Assembly: GCF_050303215.1 (NCBI RefSeq)
Contig: NZ_JBNLBH010000106.1
Span: 186,001 to 250,000 of the forward strand
From: Haliangium sp050303215
GTDB taxonomy: Bacteria; Myxococcota_A; Polyangia; Haliangiales; Haliangiaceae
Reading direction: 5' to 3'
DNA: 64,000 nucleotides
This document shows positions 1 through 11,142 of this stretch, in pieces. The translations under genes and the position numbers were made by a program. Within the stretch, counting starts at the first letter, position 1; each line of letters begins with the position of its first letter. The notes below the pieces were generated by a model. That model was given only the letters and a program-made list of their open reading frames with translations. It was not told the DNA's origin and ran no database searches.

Positions 1-775
1 ACAGGAGGCTCGGGCGCGGCGAGGCCCCGTCGGGGGTCGCCGAGGGCTGCTCGTCCGGGGCCGTGTCCGCGGCGCGGTCGACACTGCCGGCGGCGGCCCG
101 CGCGAGCCCGAAGTCGAGCACGCGGACGCGCCCATCATCGCCCACCATGATGTTCTCGGGCTTGACATCGCGGTGAACCAGACCGGCGCGGTGGGCGGCG
201 GACAGACCGCGCCCGGCGGCGAGCAGTAGGTCGAGCCGGTCGCGCCAGGAGGCGCCGCAGTGGCGCTGCAGCCACTCGCGCAGAGTGACGCCCTCGACCA
301 GCTCGGTGGCCACGAATACGTCGGTGCCGTGGGTGCCGACGTCGTAGACCGCGATCACGTTGGGGTGGGACACGCGGGCCAGGGCCTGGGCCTCGCGCAC
401 GAGTCGGGTCCGGGCCCGCTCGCCGGCGAGCCCCGGATACATGATGCGGACCAGCTTGAGCGCGACCGCGCGGTCGAGATCGGGGTCGTAGGCGCGGTAC
501 ACGACCCCCATGCCGCCGGCGCCGAGCTGGGCCTCGATCCGGTAGCGACCGAGCTCGTCTCCCTGCGCCAGCTCCGTGGGGTCGTCTGCGCTTCGCTCCG
601 GCTCCGAGGAGGAGCCGAGCAGCATGGTCTCGGTCACCAACTCGGTGGCGGCGACCTCGGTCGTGTCCTTGGCGGGGTCGGTCGAGGCGGCGGCGTGACC
701 GGGCTCGCCGGAGTCCACGTGGTCGGCGTGGTCGGCGTCGGTCGGGGTGGCGGTGGGGTGGCGCTGGCTCGGCAT
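1..775 (-). CDS. Ser/Thr protein kinase, eukaryotic-like (3' end cut by window edge)
   Basis: This is the N-terminal part of a Hanks-type Ser/Thr kinase, read on the minus strand and still open at base 1. An acidic, His/Asp/Thr-rich leader of about 75 residues precedes the kinase domain. Seen in order are the glycine loop LGAGGMGVVYRAYD, the ATP lysine in AVALKLVR, the catalytic loop HRDVKPENIM and the magnesium motif DFGLAR. The start is the ATG at 775 (reads MPSQRHPTATP); no strong ribosome site is visible, so an upstream start is possible. The C-terminal sensor or repeat region lies outside the window. It is divergent from glycogen phosphorylase with about 225 bases between starts; substrate and signal are unknown. 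Confidence 0.9.
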   Translation of the reverse strand, partial: MPSQRHPTATPTDADHADHVDSGEPGHAAASTDPAKDTTEVAATELVTETMLLGSSSEPERSADDPTELAQGDELGRYRIEAQLGAGGMGVVYRAYDPDLDRAVALKLVRIMYPGLAGERARTRLVREAQALARVSHPNVIAVYDVGTHGTDVFVATELVEGVTLREWLQRHCGASWRDRLDLLLAAGRGLSAAHRAGLVHRDVKPENIMVGDDGRVRVLDFGLARAAAGSVDRAADTAPDEQPSATPDGASPRPSLL

Positions 776-1000
776 GGCAGTGGTGGGCGGCAGCAACCGG
801 CGATGGTACCATCTGCGCGGGCGCGGCTGGGACCGTCTGCTGCGGTCGGGTCATGGGCGCGCCGTCGGAGACGGGCAGGCGGCCGCGGTCGGGCCTGATG
901 CGGACTCACGGCCGGGTCTCGGGGGGGGCTCGGGGCGGGGCCGTGTCCGGGGCGTTTTGCGGCCGCCGCCGCGGCCCACGCGGGCGTATACTCGCCGGCC

Positions 1001-3520
<2,520 letters not shown>

Positions 3521-3860
3521 CTGCCGCCGGGGTTGCTCTTTCCTCGATTGTTGACGGCGTGTCCTGTGCGGAGGGGTCGTCGGCCCGGTCAGGCGGTTCG
3601 TGAGCGCCTGACGATGTCGGCCGTCGGCGGGCCTTGTGTACATACCCGCGACGGTGGCCACGGACGAACAGGAGCCACAAGAACCCCATGGTTGGACCTC
3701 TGTGCGTAATCTCCACCACCTTGGTTGGCAGGCATTCGTGTTCCCTGGGAGCCACGGTTCGTAGACGATCAGCTCACGATAGCTTACCCTGTCGGTGCGG
3801 GTTGCCAGCGCTGCGCTTGCTAGCCTAGCTCAGGCGGCGCAAAGTTGAACCGGGCCCGCG
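3521..3860. other. Intergenic region with one hairpin
   Basis: This 340-base gap separates glgP from the TIGR04255 cassette. It contains the inverted repeat listed at 3588-3612 and no supported gene. The sequence from about 3615 onward is less GC-rich than the flanks. It may hold the promoter of the 3861-5795 genes, but no clear -35/-10 pair was recognised. Confidence 0.5.
3588..3612 (+). terminator. Possible factor-independent hairpin after glgP
   Basis: GTCAGGCG at 3588-3595 and CGCCTGAC at 3605-3612 form a perfect 8-bp stem around a 9-base loop, about 70 bases after the glgP stop. No T-run follows, so it may be a weak terminator or an RNA 3'-end stabiliser. Confidence 0.4.
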
Positions 3861-4625
3861 ATGCCTGCCTTGACGAGCACCATGAAACGACGGTCCTATG
3901 CCAAGCCTCCCATCGTCGAAGCCTTGGTGGAACTGCGCTTCGTGCATGACGTATCCGGGGACGCGCTCATGGACACGCTGAGTGCTCGTCTCGCCGATAG
4001 TTACTCCGGTGAGCGCAAGCAGCAGGAACTGGTAACCTTCTCGGCCGCGGTCGATGCCCACTCGGTCGCAGCGTCGGCTCGCCGTGCGCCCCACATCACC
4101 TTCCTTCAGTCGGACGACGGTTTGCGCCTGATTGGATGCCGCACGCAGACGATATCGGTACACACGCTCGCACCGTATCCCGGCTGGGAGAGCTTCTTTG
4201 CGCAGGTGGAAGAGGCGGTCGAGGCGCTACCTGGCGACCTCCGAGCAGGAGGGCTCTCGACGATATCGGTCCGATATATCGACCGAATTACCTTGCCCGT
4301 GGGAGATGGTTCATACTTGGATTTCCTGACCATCATGCCCACCCGGCCGGAGCCGTTGCCTTCGGTCCTGTCGGGGTTTCATTTCGTCACCCAGGCGAAC
4401 GATCCCGACGATGGAACCCAGGCCTTGCTCACCCTGGCGAGCGGTCCGCCGACTCCAACCGGAGAGCCGGTGTTGGTGTATGATCTGCTCCTCCAACGTA
4501 CCGGTGAGCCGTTGTGTAGCTTCGACGGCAGAGAGTGGCAATCGATCGTGGAGGAGTTGCACGAGCGGCAACGGGGGATATTTGAAGCGTCGATCACGGA
4601 TAGGACGAGGGAGCTGTTCGAATGA
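3861..4625 (+). CDS. TIGR04255 family protein
   Basis: This 254-residue protein has the N-terminal signature of the sporadically distributed TIGR04255 family (KPPIVEALVELRF). No function is established for the family. No signal peptide or membrane segment is visible. The start may be ATG 3861 or the in-frame ATG at 3882 (MKRRSYAKPP), which places the conserved motif closer to the N-terminus as in other members. Its stop overlaps the next start as ATGA (4622-4625), so translation is coupled. Codons use more A/T at third positions than the surrounding genes, which hints at acquisition of the cassette. Confidence 0.75.
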   Translation: MPALTSTMKRRSYAKPPIVEALVELRFVHDVSGDALMDTLSARLADSYSGERKQQELVTFSAAVDAHSVAASARRAPHITFLQSDDGLRLIGCRTQTISVHTLAPYPGWESFFAQVEEAVEALPGDLRAGGLSTISVRYIDRITLPVGDGSYLDFLTIMPTRPEPLPSVLSGFHFVTQANDPDDGTQALLTLASGPPTPTGEPVLVYDLLLQRTGEPLCSFDGREWQSIVEELHERQRGIFEASITDRTRELFE

Positions 4626-5125
4626 GCGTTGCATCTACGATTGGCCCGATCGAGTGGCAGGTGTGGCAGATGCCGACCGCCAGCAGAATAGAGCGACCGG
4701 CGCTCGATGTGCTTGGTGAGTCGCCTTTGGGGGCGGGCGACGATGCGCTGTTCTTGCGGGGCGTCGCCCATGGTCTCCGTGTCGGACGTGATGCCGAGTG
4801 CGTGACCTCGTCATCGGACGCGCCTCTGTGGCTCGGCGACGTGTACTCGCTAGTCGCCCGGCAGCAGCCCGATGAAGCGATAGATATTCTGTTCGATCAC
4901 ATCGACGAACTCCTGAGCGAAGGACAGTTTGCTCGTTGTGACTCTGTGCTGCGAGCGATCGATCTCGACCGTCTCGACACCAATCTCGTCGTCGCAGTGT
5001 TGTCGATAACGCTGTCCGCTGCGGACGAACTGCCCCACCGGGCTCGCCTGCTGTCACGGGCTGAAAAGAGACTGTCGGTCCTGGCTCCTGAGCGGGTTGA
5101 ACGCCTCCTCCACGGGTTACGCTGA
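4622..5125 (+). CDS. Unknown protein, middle gene of the TIGR04255 cassette
   Basis: This 167-residue protein is not recognised. It is translationally coupled to the TIGR04255 gene by a 4-base ATGA overlap. The second half is rich in predicted helix (for example EAIDILFDHIDELLSE and RARLLSRAEKRLSVLAPERV), and it has no signal peptide or membrane segment. Composition is like the preceding gene. It is kept as real because of the tight coupling on both sides and consistent codon use. Confidence 0.65.
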   Translation: MSVASTIGPIEWQVWQMPTASRIERPALDVLGESPLGAGDDALFLRGVAHGLRVGRDAECVTSSSDAPLWLGDVYSLVARQQPDEAIDILFDHIDELLSEGQFARCDSVLRAIDLDRLDTNLVVAVLSITLSAADELPHRARLLSRAEKRLSVLAPERVERLLHGLR

Positions 5126-5135
5126 GGGCTTCTTC

Positions 5136-5795
5136 GTGGGCGAGGCAGTTTTTGACGACCAGGTTCGCTTCCTAGACCAGCCCTTGCGAGCCGCCGCAGT
5201 TCTGTGCCGCACTGAGCACGGCAATCTTCACGCAGGGCTCCTGTATCACAACGGTACAGCCGATGCGGTGGTGCACCTTGGCTGGCAGGACACGCTGGAT
5301 CGGTCGTGGCCGTGGGCGCGCCTGTGGGCGACACCAGACGTCGAGCCGGAGCAACTCATGAGCGTGGCGGGGTTTTGCCGCCGGATTTGGCGCTCCTACG
5401 AGCGCACGCGCCGATTTCCGTACGGGATCCGGTTCGCTGGGAGTACGTTTGACGAGCGTGGACGACTGCGGCTTGGTCCTGGTGCCCGTGGGCTCACGTG
5501 TGCGACATTCGTCTTGGCAGTGTTTCGAGCAGTAGGAGTCGACCTGGTCGACGAGTCAGACTGGCCGGTCCGCGAAGAGGATGATAGGGCGTTTCTGGCG
5601 ACGCTGGCTCGATTCGCAACGGAAGAACACTTCGCTTTGTTGCAGGGGGAAGTCGATGCCGGCGTGGTCAGAGTTCGCCCGGATGAAGTGCTCGGAGCAT
5701 GCGCATGCGCGCTGCCGGCCGAATTTGCCGGAGCCAGAGCCGCGGCGGATCGGGTCTCGAAGCAGCTCGACCTGGTGGGTCGCGTCGGGCTGTAA
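5136..5795 (+). CDS. Possible permuted papain-like (NlpC/P60-type) protein
   Basis: Third gene of the cassette, about 219 residues. The frame is open from a TTG at 5097, but a GTG at 5136 with GAGGG 7 bases before it, just after the preceding stop, is the better start. A histidine-containing strand (HAGLLYHNG, then VVHLGW) comes before a cysteine at the start of a helix (GLTCATFVLAVFRAVGV). That order, His before Cys, is the one found in circularly permuted papain-like families such as YiiX and LRAT. This is motif reasoning only. If correct, the protein would be a thiol hydrolase or acyltransferase. No signal peptide is visible. Confidence 0.6.
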   Translation: MGEAVFDDQVRFLDQPLRAAAVLCRTEHGNLHAGLLYHNGTADAVVHLGWQDTLDRSWPWARLWATPDVEPEQLMSVAGFCRRIWRSYERTRRFPYGIRFAGSTFDERGRLRLGPGARGLTCATFVLAVFRAVGVDLVDESDWPVREEDDRAFLATLARFATEEHFALLQGEVDAGVVRVRPDEVLGACACALPAEFAGARAAADRVSKQLDLVGRVGL

Positions 5796-5878
5796 CGTTC
5801 GAGGCTCGGCGCCATCTGAGGGCGAAGGCTTGTCGGTCGGATACTCATCTAGACCCGAGGGAGCGTGGGGCGATTGCC

Positions 5879-7450
5879 ATGGCGGGTGCGCGCGCCTATG
5901 CTCGGGCCGCCATGTCTACGCCTCACGCTGACGAGATCCTACAGTCCCTCGATATCGCGGTCGATTCCTCCGGCGTCGTGTCCGGGGTTGGGGTCGAGAC
6001 CTGGTCGAGCTCGGGCGGCGAGCCGATCGAGTCCCGCGATCCCACTACCGGCGCGGTCATTGCGCGCGTGCGCGGCGCCGACCGAGCGTCCTACGATCGG
6101 GTCGTGGACGCGGCCCGGGTCCGCTTCGAGGAGTGGCGGATGCGGCCGGCGCCGGCGCGAGGGGAGGCGGTGCGCCGGCTGGGCGAGCTGCTGCGCGCGC
6201 ACAAGCGAGCGCTGGGAGCGCTGATCTCGCTCGAGGTGGGCAAGATCCGCTCCGAGGGTCTGGGCGAGGTGCAGGAGATGATCGATATCTGCGACTTCGC
6301 GGTGGGGCTGAGCCGGCAGCTCTACGGACGCACGATCGCGTCGGAGCGGGCCCGGCATCGGCTGATGGAGCAGTGGCTGCCGCTGGGCCCGGTGGCCGTG
6401 ATCTCGGCCTTCAACTTCCCCATGGCGGTGTGGTCGTGGAACGCGGCCGTGGCCCTGGTGTGCGGCGATACCTGCGTGTGGAAGCCGTCGCCGCTGGCGC
6501 CGCTGTGCAGCGTGGCGGTCCACAACCTGTGCCAGCAGGCCCTAGCCGAGCACGACGCCGGCGGGGCCCTGAGTCTGTGCGTGGGCGGGGCCGAGCTGGG
6601 CGGGTGGATGGCCGACGACGACCGCTTCCCGCTGGTGTCGTTCACGGGCTCGATCCCGGCCGGGCGCGAGGTCGCGACCCGCGTGGCGCGGCGCCTGGGG
6701 CGCAGCTTGCTGGAACTGGGCGGCAACAACGCCGCGATCGTGCTCGACGACGCCCGCCTCGATCTCGCGGTGCGGGCCATCACCTTCGGCGCCGCGGGTA
6801 CGGCCGGCCAGCGCTGTACCACCACTCGCCGGGTGTTCGTCCAGCGCGGCCTGGCCCCGCGCCTGCGCGAGGCCTTGGTGCGCGCGTATGGGTCGATCGA
6901 GATCGGGGATCCGCTCGCCGACGGGGTCCTGATGGGGCCGCTGGTCACGCCCGCCGCGGTGGACGCCTACCGTGCCGCGGTCGCGACCGCGCGCGAGCAG
7001 GGCGGCGAGGTGCTCACCGGCGGTGAGGTGCTGGACCGGCCGGGCAACTTCGTGACCCCGACCGTGATCGCGGCGCCCGCGCACGATCGGTTCCCGATCG
7101 CGTGGGAGGAGACCTTCGCGCCCATCCTGTATTTGTTCGAGGTGGACGATCTCGAGCAGGCGATCGGGTGGCAGAACGCGGTCCCGCAGGGGCTGTCGAG
7201 CGCCGTGTTCACCGAGAGCATGCGCGCAGCCGAGCAGTTCCTGGCCGCGTGTGGCTCGGACTGCGGGATTGCCAACGTCAACGCGGGCACGAGCGGGGCC
7301 GAGATCGGCGGCGCCTTCGGCGGCGAGAAGCAGACCGGGGGCGGGCGCGAGTCGGGCTCGGACGCGTGGCGGGCGTACATGCGGCGGCAGACCGCGACCG
7401 TCAACTGGGGCGACGAGCTACCCCTGGCCCAGGGCGTGCGCTTCCTGTGA
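5879..7450 (+). CDS. Aldehyde dehydrogenase, ALDH7 (antiquitin) type
   Basis: NAD-dependent aldehyde dehydrogenase of about 523 residues, most like the antiquitin / L-aminoadipate-semialdehyde dehydrogenase group (lysine catabolism; Pseudomonas AmaB). Seen are AFNFPMAVWSWN, VSFTGSIPAGRE, the general-base Glu in ELGGNNA and the catalytic Cys in GTAGQRCTTTRR, a signature of ALDH7. Start is ATG 5879 or ATG 5912 (MSTPHADEIL); the ribosome site is weak for both. No lysine aminotransferase or other lysine gene lies next to it, so the physiological aldehyde is inferred from family only. The downstream DUF1989 gene is convergent. Confidence 0.9.
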   Translation: MAGARAYARAAMSTPHADEILQSLDIAVDSSGVVSGVGVETWSSSGGEPIESRDPTTGAVIARVRGADRASYDRVVDAARVRFEEWRMRPAPARGEAVRRLGELLRAHKRALGALISLEVGKIRSEGLGEVQEMIDICDFAVGLSRQLYGRTIASERARHRLMEQWLPLGPVAVISAFNFPMAVWSWNAAVALVCGDTCVWKPSPLAPLCSVAVHNLCQQALAEHDAGGALSLCVGGAELGGWMADDDRFPLVSFTGSIPAGREVATRVARRLGRSLLELGGNNAAIVLDDARLDLAVRAITFGAAGTAGQRCTTTRRVFVQRGLAPRLREALVRAYGSIEIGDPLADGVLMGPLVTPAAVDAYRAAVATAREQGGEVLTGGEVLDRPGNFVTPTVIAAPAHDRFPIAWEETFAPILYLFEVDDLEQAIGWQNAVPQGLSSAVFTESMRAAEQFLAACGSDCGIANVNAGTSGAEIGGAFGGEKQTGGGRESGSDAWRAYMRRQTATVNWGDELPLAQGVRFL

Positions 7451-7487
7451 GCGCGCGTGCGCGGGCGCCGACGGCGGTAGCCGGTGG

Positions 7488-8282
7488 TCACGGCCAGGTG
7501 TAGCCGTTGACCGCTGGGGAGGTCCAGCCGCGCAGGGTCTCGGCGCTGGGCGCGAAGATTTCCACCAGCAGCGGGTAGCACGCGGCCACGTCGTCGGAGT
7601 GGCTGCTCCCGCAGTCTCCGCCGGGGCACGCCGACAGGGCGGCCAAGAGGTCGATCTCGGCGAACAGCTCGATGAAGTCGCCGGGCCGCGCCGGGCTCGC
7701 CTTCATGAAGTAGCGATGGGTGTCCGGGGTGAACCCGGTGCACATGAACACGTTCAACACGTCGTGCACGTGGGCCTGGGCCTCGGCCAGAGAGAGCTGC
7801 CTCGCGTCCGCCAGCGCCCGGGTCAGGTTGGAGTGGCAGCAGCGGTGGTAGTCCACGCCGTTGAGTAGGCGGTTGGTGTACGGGTCGCAGCGGGTGCCGA
7901 TGACGTCGTGCACGCCGGCCCCGTCCTGGTCCCAACCGTACCAGCCCAAGGTGTCGTAGGTGATGGTCGCCATGGGGCGCAGCCCGGGCAGGTTGCTCCA
8001 CAGCCGGTCGCCGGTGGTCAGGTGCGAGGCGTGGAGCTGCCGGGTCTTGCCGCTGAAGAAGCGCTCGTTCAGGTCGTGGCTGTGCCACAGGTTGAGGTCT
8101 CCCACCTGGGGCCCGTCCGCGCATACGATGCGAAACAGGTGCCCGGCCGGGACCTCGAAGGCACGTGCGTCCCGAGGCGGTACCCGGAGCTCGGCGACCT
8201 TGCTCATGCTCGCTCTGACGGGGTCGTAGAAGCCGGCGTCGTAGCGCGGCAAGCGCTCGACCGCGTAACAGATGACGGGCAT
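7488..8282 (-). CDS. DUF1989 / urea carboxylase-associated family protein
   Basis: About 264 residues, starting at ATG 8282 (MPVICYAVERLPRYD); the frame is open further upstream but that part is low-complexity. Family marks are the cupin-like FEVPAGHLFRIVCADGPQVGD, the WHSHDLNERF motif, and the cysteine-containing segments GTRCDPYTN and HRCCHSNLT. In other bacteria DUF1989 proteins accompany urea carboxylase and related amine-degrading enzymes, but none is in this window. It is convergent with the ALDH7 gene, 37 bases away. Role unknown here; probably a cytosolic metal-binding enzyme. Confidence 0.85.
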   Translation of the reverse strand: MPVICYAVERLPRYDAGFYDPVRASMSKVAELRVPPRDARAFEVPAGHLFRIVCADGPQVGDLNLWHSHDLNERFFSGKTRQLHASHLTTGDRLWSNLPGLRPMATITYDTLGWYGWDQDGAGVHDVIGTRCDPYTNRLLNGVDYHRCCHSNLTRALADARQLSLAEAQAHVHDVLNVFMCTGFTPDTHRYFMKASPARPGDFIELFAEIDLLAALSACPGGDCGSSHSDDVAACYPLLVEIFAPSAETLRGWTSPAVNGYTWP

Positions 8283-8649
8283 CGCGGCGCGGCGCGCGTC
8301 GGCGTCGGGGGGTGGGCTGTCGTGGCGGCGACTCACCTCGCGGATGTTACCGGTCCGCCGGCGCACGCGCACGCGCGCCGCGCACCAGATGGCTGTAATG
8401 GCCTGTAATTGCGCCTCCGCTGGGTCAGGCTAGGTTGTGGGCGGAGACAACGGACAGGTGACCGATATGCGGGCGAATCGAGATCGCCGATGCGCAGTGG
8501 GGCACTCGGCCTGAGCCGGGGCGCTGACCCCGACGCATGGAGATCGACGCAGTGACGCCCCCGAGGGGCCTGTCCGTCGGACAGCTCGGTCGCGGTGAAG
8601 GCCCGATGGCCCTCTCCGTGACCTGTGTACATGACAGGAGTGAAGAGAT
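8283..8649. other. Divergent intergenic region with short repeats
   Basis: This 367-base region lies between the DUF1989 and golvesin-domain lipoprotein genes. CTGTAAT occurs twice 10 bases apart (8393-8399 and 8403-8409). CCTGT at 8622-8626 can pair with ACAGG at 8634-8638, which overlaps the AGGAG ribosome site (8636-8640) of the lipoprotein gene. No further gene is seen. Confidence 0.45.
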
Positions 8650-10482
8650 ATGAGAACAGCAAGAAGTACAGTGATTCGTGCGTGTGTTGCCGGCGCCGGC
8701 CTGGCCTACGCGGCGGCCCTCGGCGGCTGCGCGATGTCGTCGGAGCCCGATGATCGGCCGTCGGTGTTCAAGTCGGCCGAGGCCGCGGAGGGCTCGGTCG
8801 ACTACGAGGCGGTCGCGGTCGAGGCGGCCGCGGACGACAACACCATCAAGGTGTTCAACCCCAGCCTGGAGGTCCTGGGCACCGACTTCGCCTCGTTCGG
8901 CGTAGGCGGCATGCGCAACGTGGGCGCCGGGACCATCGTCGTGAGCGGCGTCTCCGGTCCGGTGACGCGGGCCTATATGTACTGGCAAGGGCCAACCCGG
9001 ACCACGGACACCGGCGCCAACGCCGACGTCTTGGTCAACGGCCAGCGGGTGCGCGGGACCTTCATCGGCTTCTCCGATGATAGCTGCTGGGGGTTTTCCA
9101 ACAGCCAGGCCTACGTCGCCGACGTCACCGCGCTGGTCTCGGGTGACGGGTCGTACGACCTGTCCGGGTTCGGCAGCGGCACCGTCAACACCAACGGCGC
9201 GTCGATCCTGGTGTTCTACGACGACGGCGACGCCGGCAACGACCGCGACGTTCGGGTCTACGCCGGCAACGACTCCAACATCGACTTCCCCGGCGATCCC
9301 CGCGGCTGGGACGTCGACCTGGTCGGCATCGAGTACACGGATGGCCCGGCCAGCCTGCAGCTCCACGTGGCCGACGGCCAGGTGTTCGTGGACGACGCGC
9401 TGCGCATCAACGGGGTGACCCTGGTCGACCGCGGCGACATCTTCGACGGCTTCAGCGTGCCCGGCGCCAACAGCGGCCCGGCCGGGAACGGTCGGCTGTG
9501 GGACATCGTCGACTTCGATATCGAGTCGTTCCTGAGCCCGGGCAGCAACGATCTCAACCTCACCACCGGGACCGCCAGCGACTGTCTGGCCTTGGTCACC
9601 GCCGTGGTCGATGTCCCGAGGGCACGGCGAGGCCAGCCCGAGGTGATCATCGACAATCACAAGCACGACGATGTCCCCGCGGGCGTGAACGTTGGCGGGA
9701 CGTGGCTCGAGGCCGGCTCGGCCAGCGAGCACTTCGGCGCCACCGGCCTGTTCGCCGAGACCGGCGGCGAGCTCGACAGCTACCGGTTCACGCCCGATCT
9801 GGAAGGACCCGGCACCTACCGGGTCATGGTGTGGAACAATTGCTTCTCGCCGCGCGCGAGCAACGTGCCCCACACCATCGTGCACGAGGACGGCGTGACG
9901 ACGGTGGCGGTGGACCAGGACTGCAGCAGCGGCAGCCACGGCGAGTGGCTGGAGCTGGGCACGTTCTCGTTCGCGGCCGGGACCGACGGCTACCTCGAGA
10001 TCTCCGACGCCGGCTTGCCCAGGGGCTCGTTCATCGGGGTCGACGGGGCGCGCTTCCTGCGCGACGACGTGATCGTCATCGACACCGACGAGCCCGGGAC
10101 CTCGCGCACCGGCACCTGGGTGGACGCCGCCGCCGCGAGCGAGAATTACGGCTTGTCGTCGCTGTACGCCCACGGCGGCGTGAGCTCGACCTACCGCTTC
10201 ACGCCCGACTTCCCCAGCGCCGGTGTTTACGAGGTGCTGGTCTGGAACTCGTGCTTCAGCACCCGCGAGACCCGGGTCCCGCACACAATCGTGCACGATG
10301 GAGGCGCGACGACGATCGAGGTGAACCAAGACTGCAACACCGGCAGCCACGGGCTGTTCGACTCGCTGGGCGTGTTTTCGTTCGCGACCGGGACCGGCGG
10401 CTACCTGGAGATCTCGAACGAGGGTCTGTCGAGCGACGGCTACGTCGGCGCCGACGCGGCCATGTTCGTGCCGGCCCCGTAG
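8650..10482 (+). CDS. Lipoprotein with two golvesin-like C-terminal domains
   Basis: This 610-residue protein is exported. It has a signal peptide ending in a lipobox (LGGC, Cys27). An N-terminal beta-rich region of about 300 residues (RAYMYWQGPTRTTDTGAN, then GFSNSQAYVADVTALV) resembles DUF3344-type domains. Two tandem copies of a roughly 115-residue domain follow, each with the pattern GTW, YRFTPD, a V-W-N-x-CFS motif, VPHTIVH, QDC and GTGGYLEIS, as in the golvesin / xanthan-lyase carbohydrate-binding-like domain. The ribosome site AGGAG at 8636-8640 fixes the ATG. It is probably a surface adhesin or polysaccharide-binding protein; this is inference from the domains. Confidence 0.85.
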   Translation: MRTARSTVIRACVAGAGLAYAAALGGCAMSSEPDDRPSVFKSAEAAEGSVDYEAVAVEAAADDNTIKVFNPSLEVLGTDFASFGVGGMRNVGAGTIVVSGVSGPVTRAYMYWQGPTRTTDTGANADVLVNGQRVRGTFIGFSDDSCWGFSNSQAYVADVTALVSGDGSYDLSGFGSGTVNTNGASILVFYDDGDAGNDRDVRVYAGNDSNIDFPGDPRGWDVDLVGIEYTDGPASLQLHVADGQVFVDDALRINGVTLVDRGDIFDGFSVPGANSGPAGNGRLWDIVDFDIESFLSPGSNDLNLTTGTASDCLALVTAVVDVPRARRGQPEVIIDNHKHDDVPAGVNVGGTWLEAGSASEHFGATGLFAETGGELDSYRFTPDLEGPGTYRVMVWNNCFSPRASNVPHTIVHEDGVTTVAVDQDCSSGSHGEWLELGTFSFAAGTDGYLEISDAGLPRGSFIGVDGARFLRDDVIVIDTDEPGTSRTGTWVDAAAASENYGLSSLYAHGGVSSTYRFTPDFPSAGVYEVLVWNSCFSTRETRVPHTIVHDGGATTIEVNQDCNTGSHGLFDSLGVFSFATGTGGYLEISNEGLSSDGYVGADAAMFVPAP

Positions 10483-10519
10483 CGCCGTGCCCGGGCCTGA
10501 CTGACCCGGCCGCGGTGGT

Positions 10520-11038
10520 TCAGACGCCCGTGAACGCAGGGTGAAAGCGGACCACGCCGACGCGGCCGGCGAGGGCGCCGGGCTCGAGTTCGAGCGCCAT
10601 GAAGGCGTCGTCGTCGGCCTCGTGCTCCCACCGGATGCCGCGCGAGCTCGCCCGCACGAAGCCAAATCGGGGGTAGTAGTCCGGATGGCCGAGAACGATC
10701 ACGACCTGATGTCCGGCGCGGCCCAGCAGGTCCAGCCCCGCGCGCACGAGCTGGGTGCCGACGCCGCGCCGCTGCTGCTCGGGCACGACTGCCAGCGGGG
10801 CCAACCCGATGGCCTCGAAGTCCCCGGCCGGGGAGGCCACGGTCACGGGCGAGAACGCGATGTGCCCGACCACCTCGTGGTCTCGCTCGGCCACCAGCGA
10901 CAGGGTCAAGGCGCCGGCCGCGCGCAGGGCGTCGACGAGGTCGGCTTCGTTTGGCTGTCCAAAGGCGAGCTGGTTCACGTGCCATATGGCATCGTGATCT
11001 TCGGGGCGTTCGGTGCGGGTGGTTACAGCGCTGTCCAT
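10520..11038 (-). CDS. GNAT family N-acetyltransferase (YhbS-like)
   Basis: About 172 residues, starting at ATG 11038 (MDSAVTTRTERPEDH). The acetyl-CoA binding segment is clear: LAPLAVVPEQQRRGVGTQLV, followed by VIVLGHPDYYPRFGFV, the pattern of the YhbS subgroup. It acetylates an unknown amine using acetyl-CoA in the cytosol. A perfect 14-base palindrome sits 4 bases before the start codon (see 11042-11055), and no ribosome site is visible. It lies 104 bases downstream of the Thg1-like gene on the same strand and is convergent with the lipoprotein gene. Confidence 0.9.
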   Translation of the reverse strand: MDSAVTTRTERPEDHDAIWHVNQLAFGQPNEADLVDALRAAGALTLSLVAERDHEVVGHIAFSPVTVASPAGDFEAIGLAPLAVVPEQQRRGVGTQLVRAGLDLLGRAGHQVVIVLGHPDYYPRFGFVRASSRGIRWEHEADDDAFMALELEPGALAGRVGVVRFHPAFTGV

Positions 11039-11041
11039 GTT

Positions 11042-11055
11042 GCTGCTATAGCAGC
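11042..11055. promoter_or_regulatory. Perfect 14-base palindrome before the GNAT gene
   Basis: GCTGCTATAGCAGC is fully self-complementary and ends 4 bases before the GNAT start codon. It could be an operator or part of the 5' end of the message. Its centre TATA could also serve as a -10 core. Confidence 0.4.
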
Positions 11056-11142
11056 TTCGCGCGCGGCGGGTCCGTCGCGTCTGCCGGCGCGAGGTCGGTG
11101 CGCCCGCCGCGAACACCGGCGCGAGGTGGGGCAGCGCGCGGG

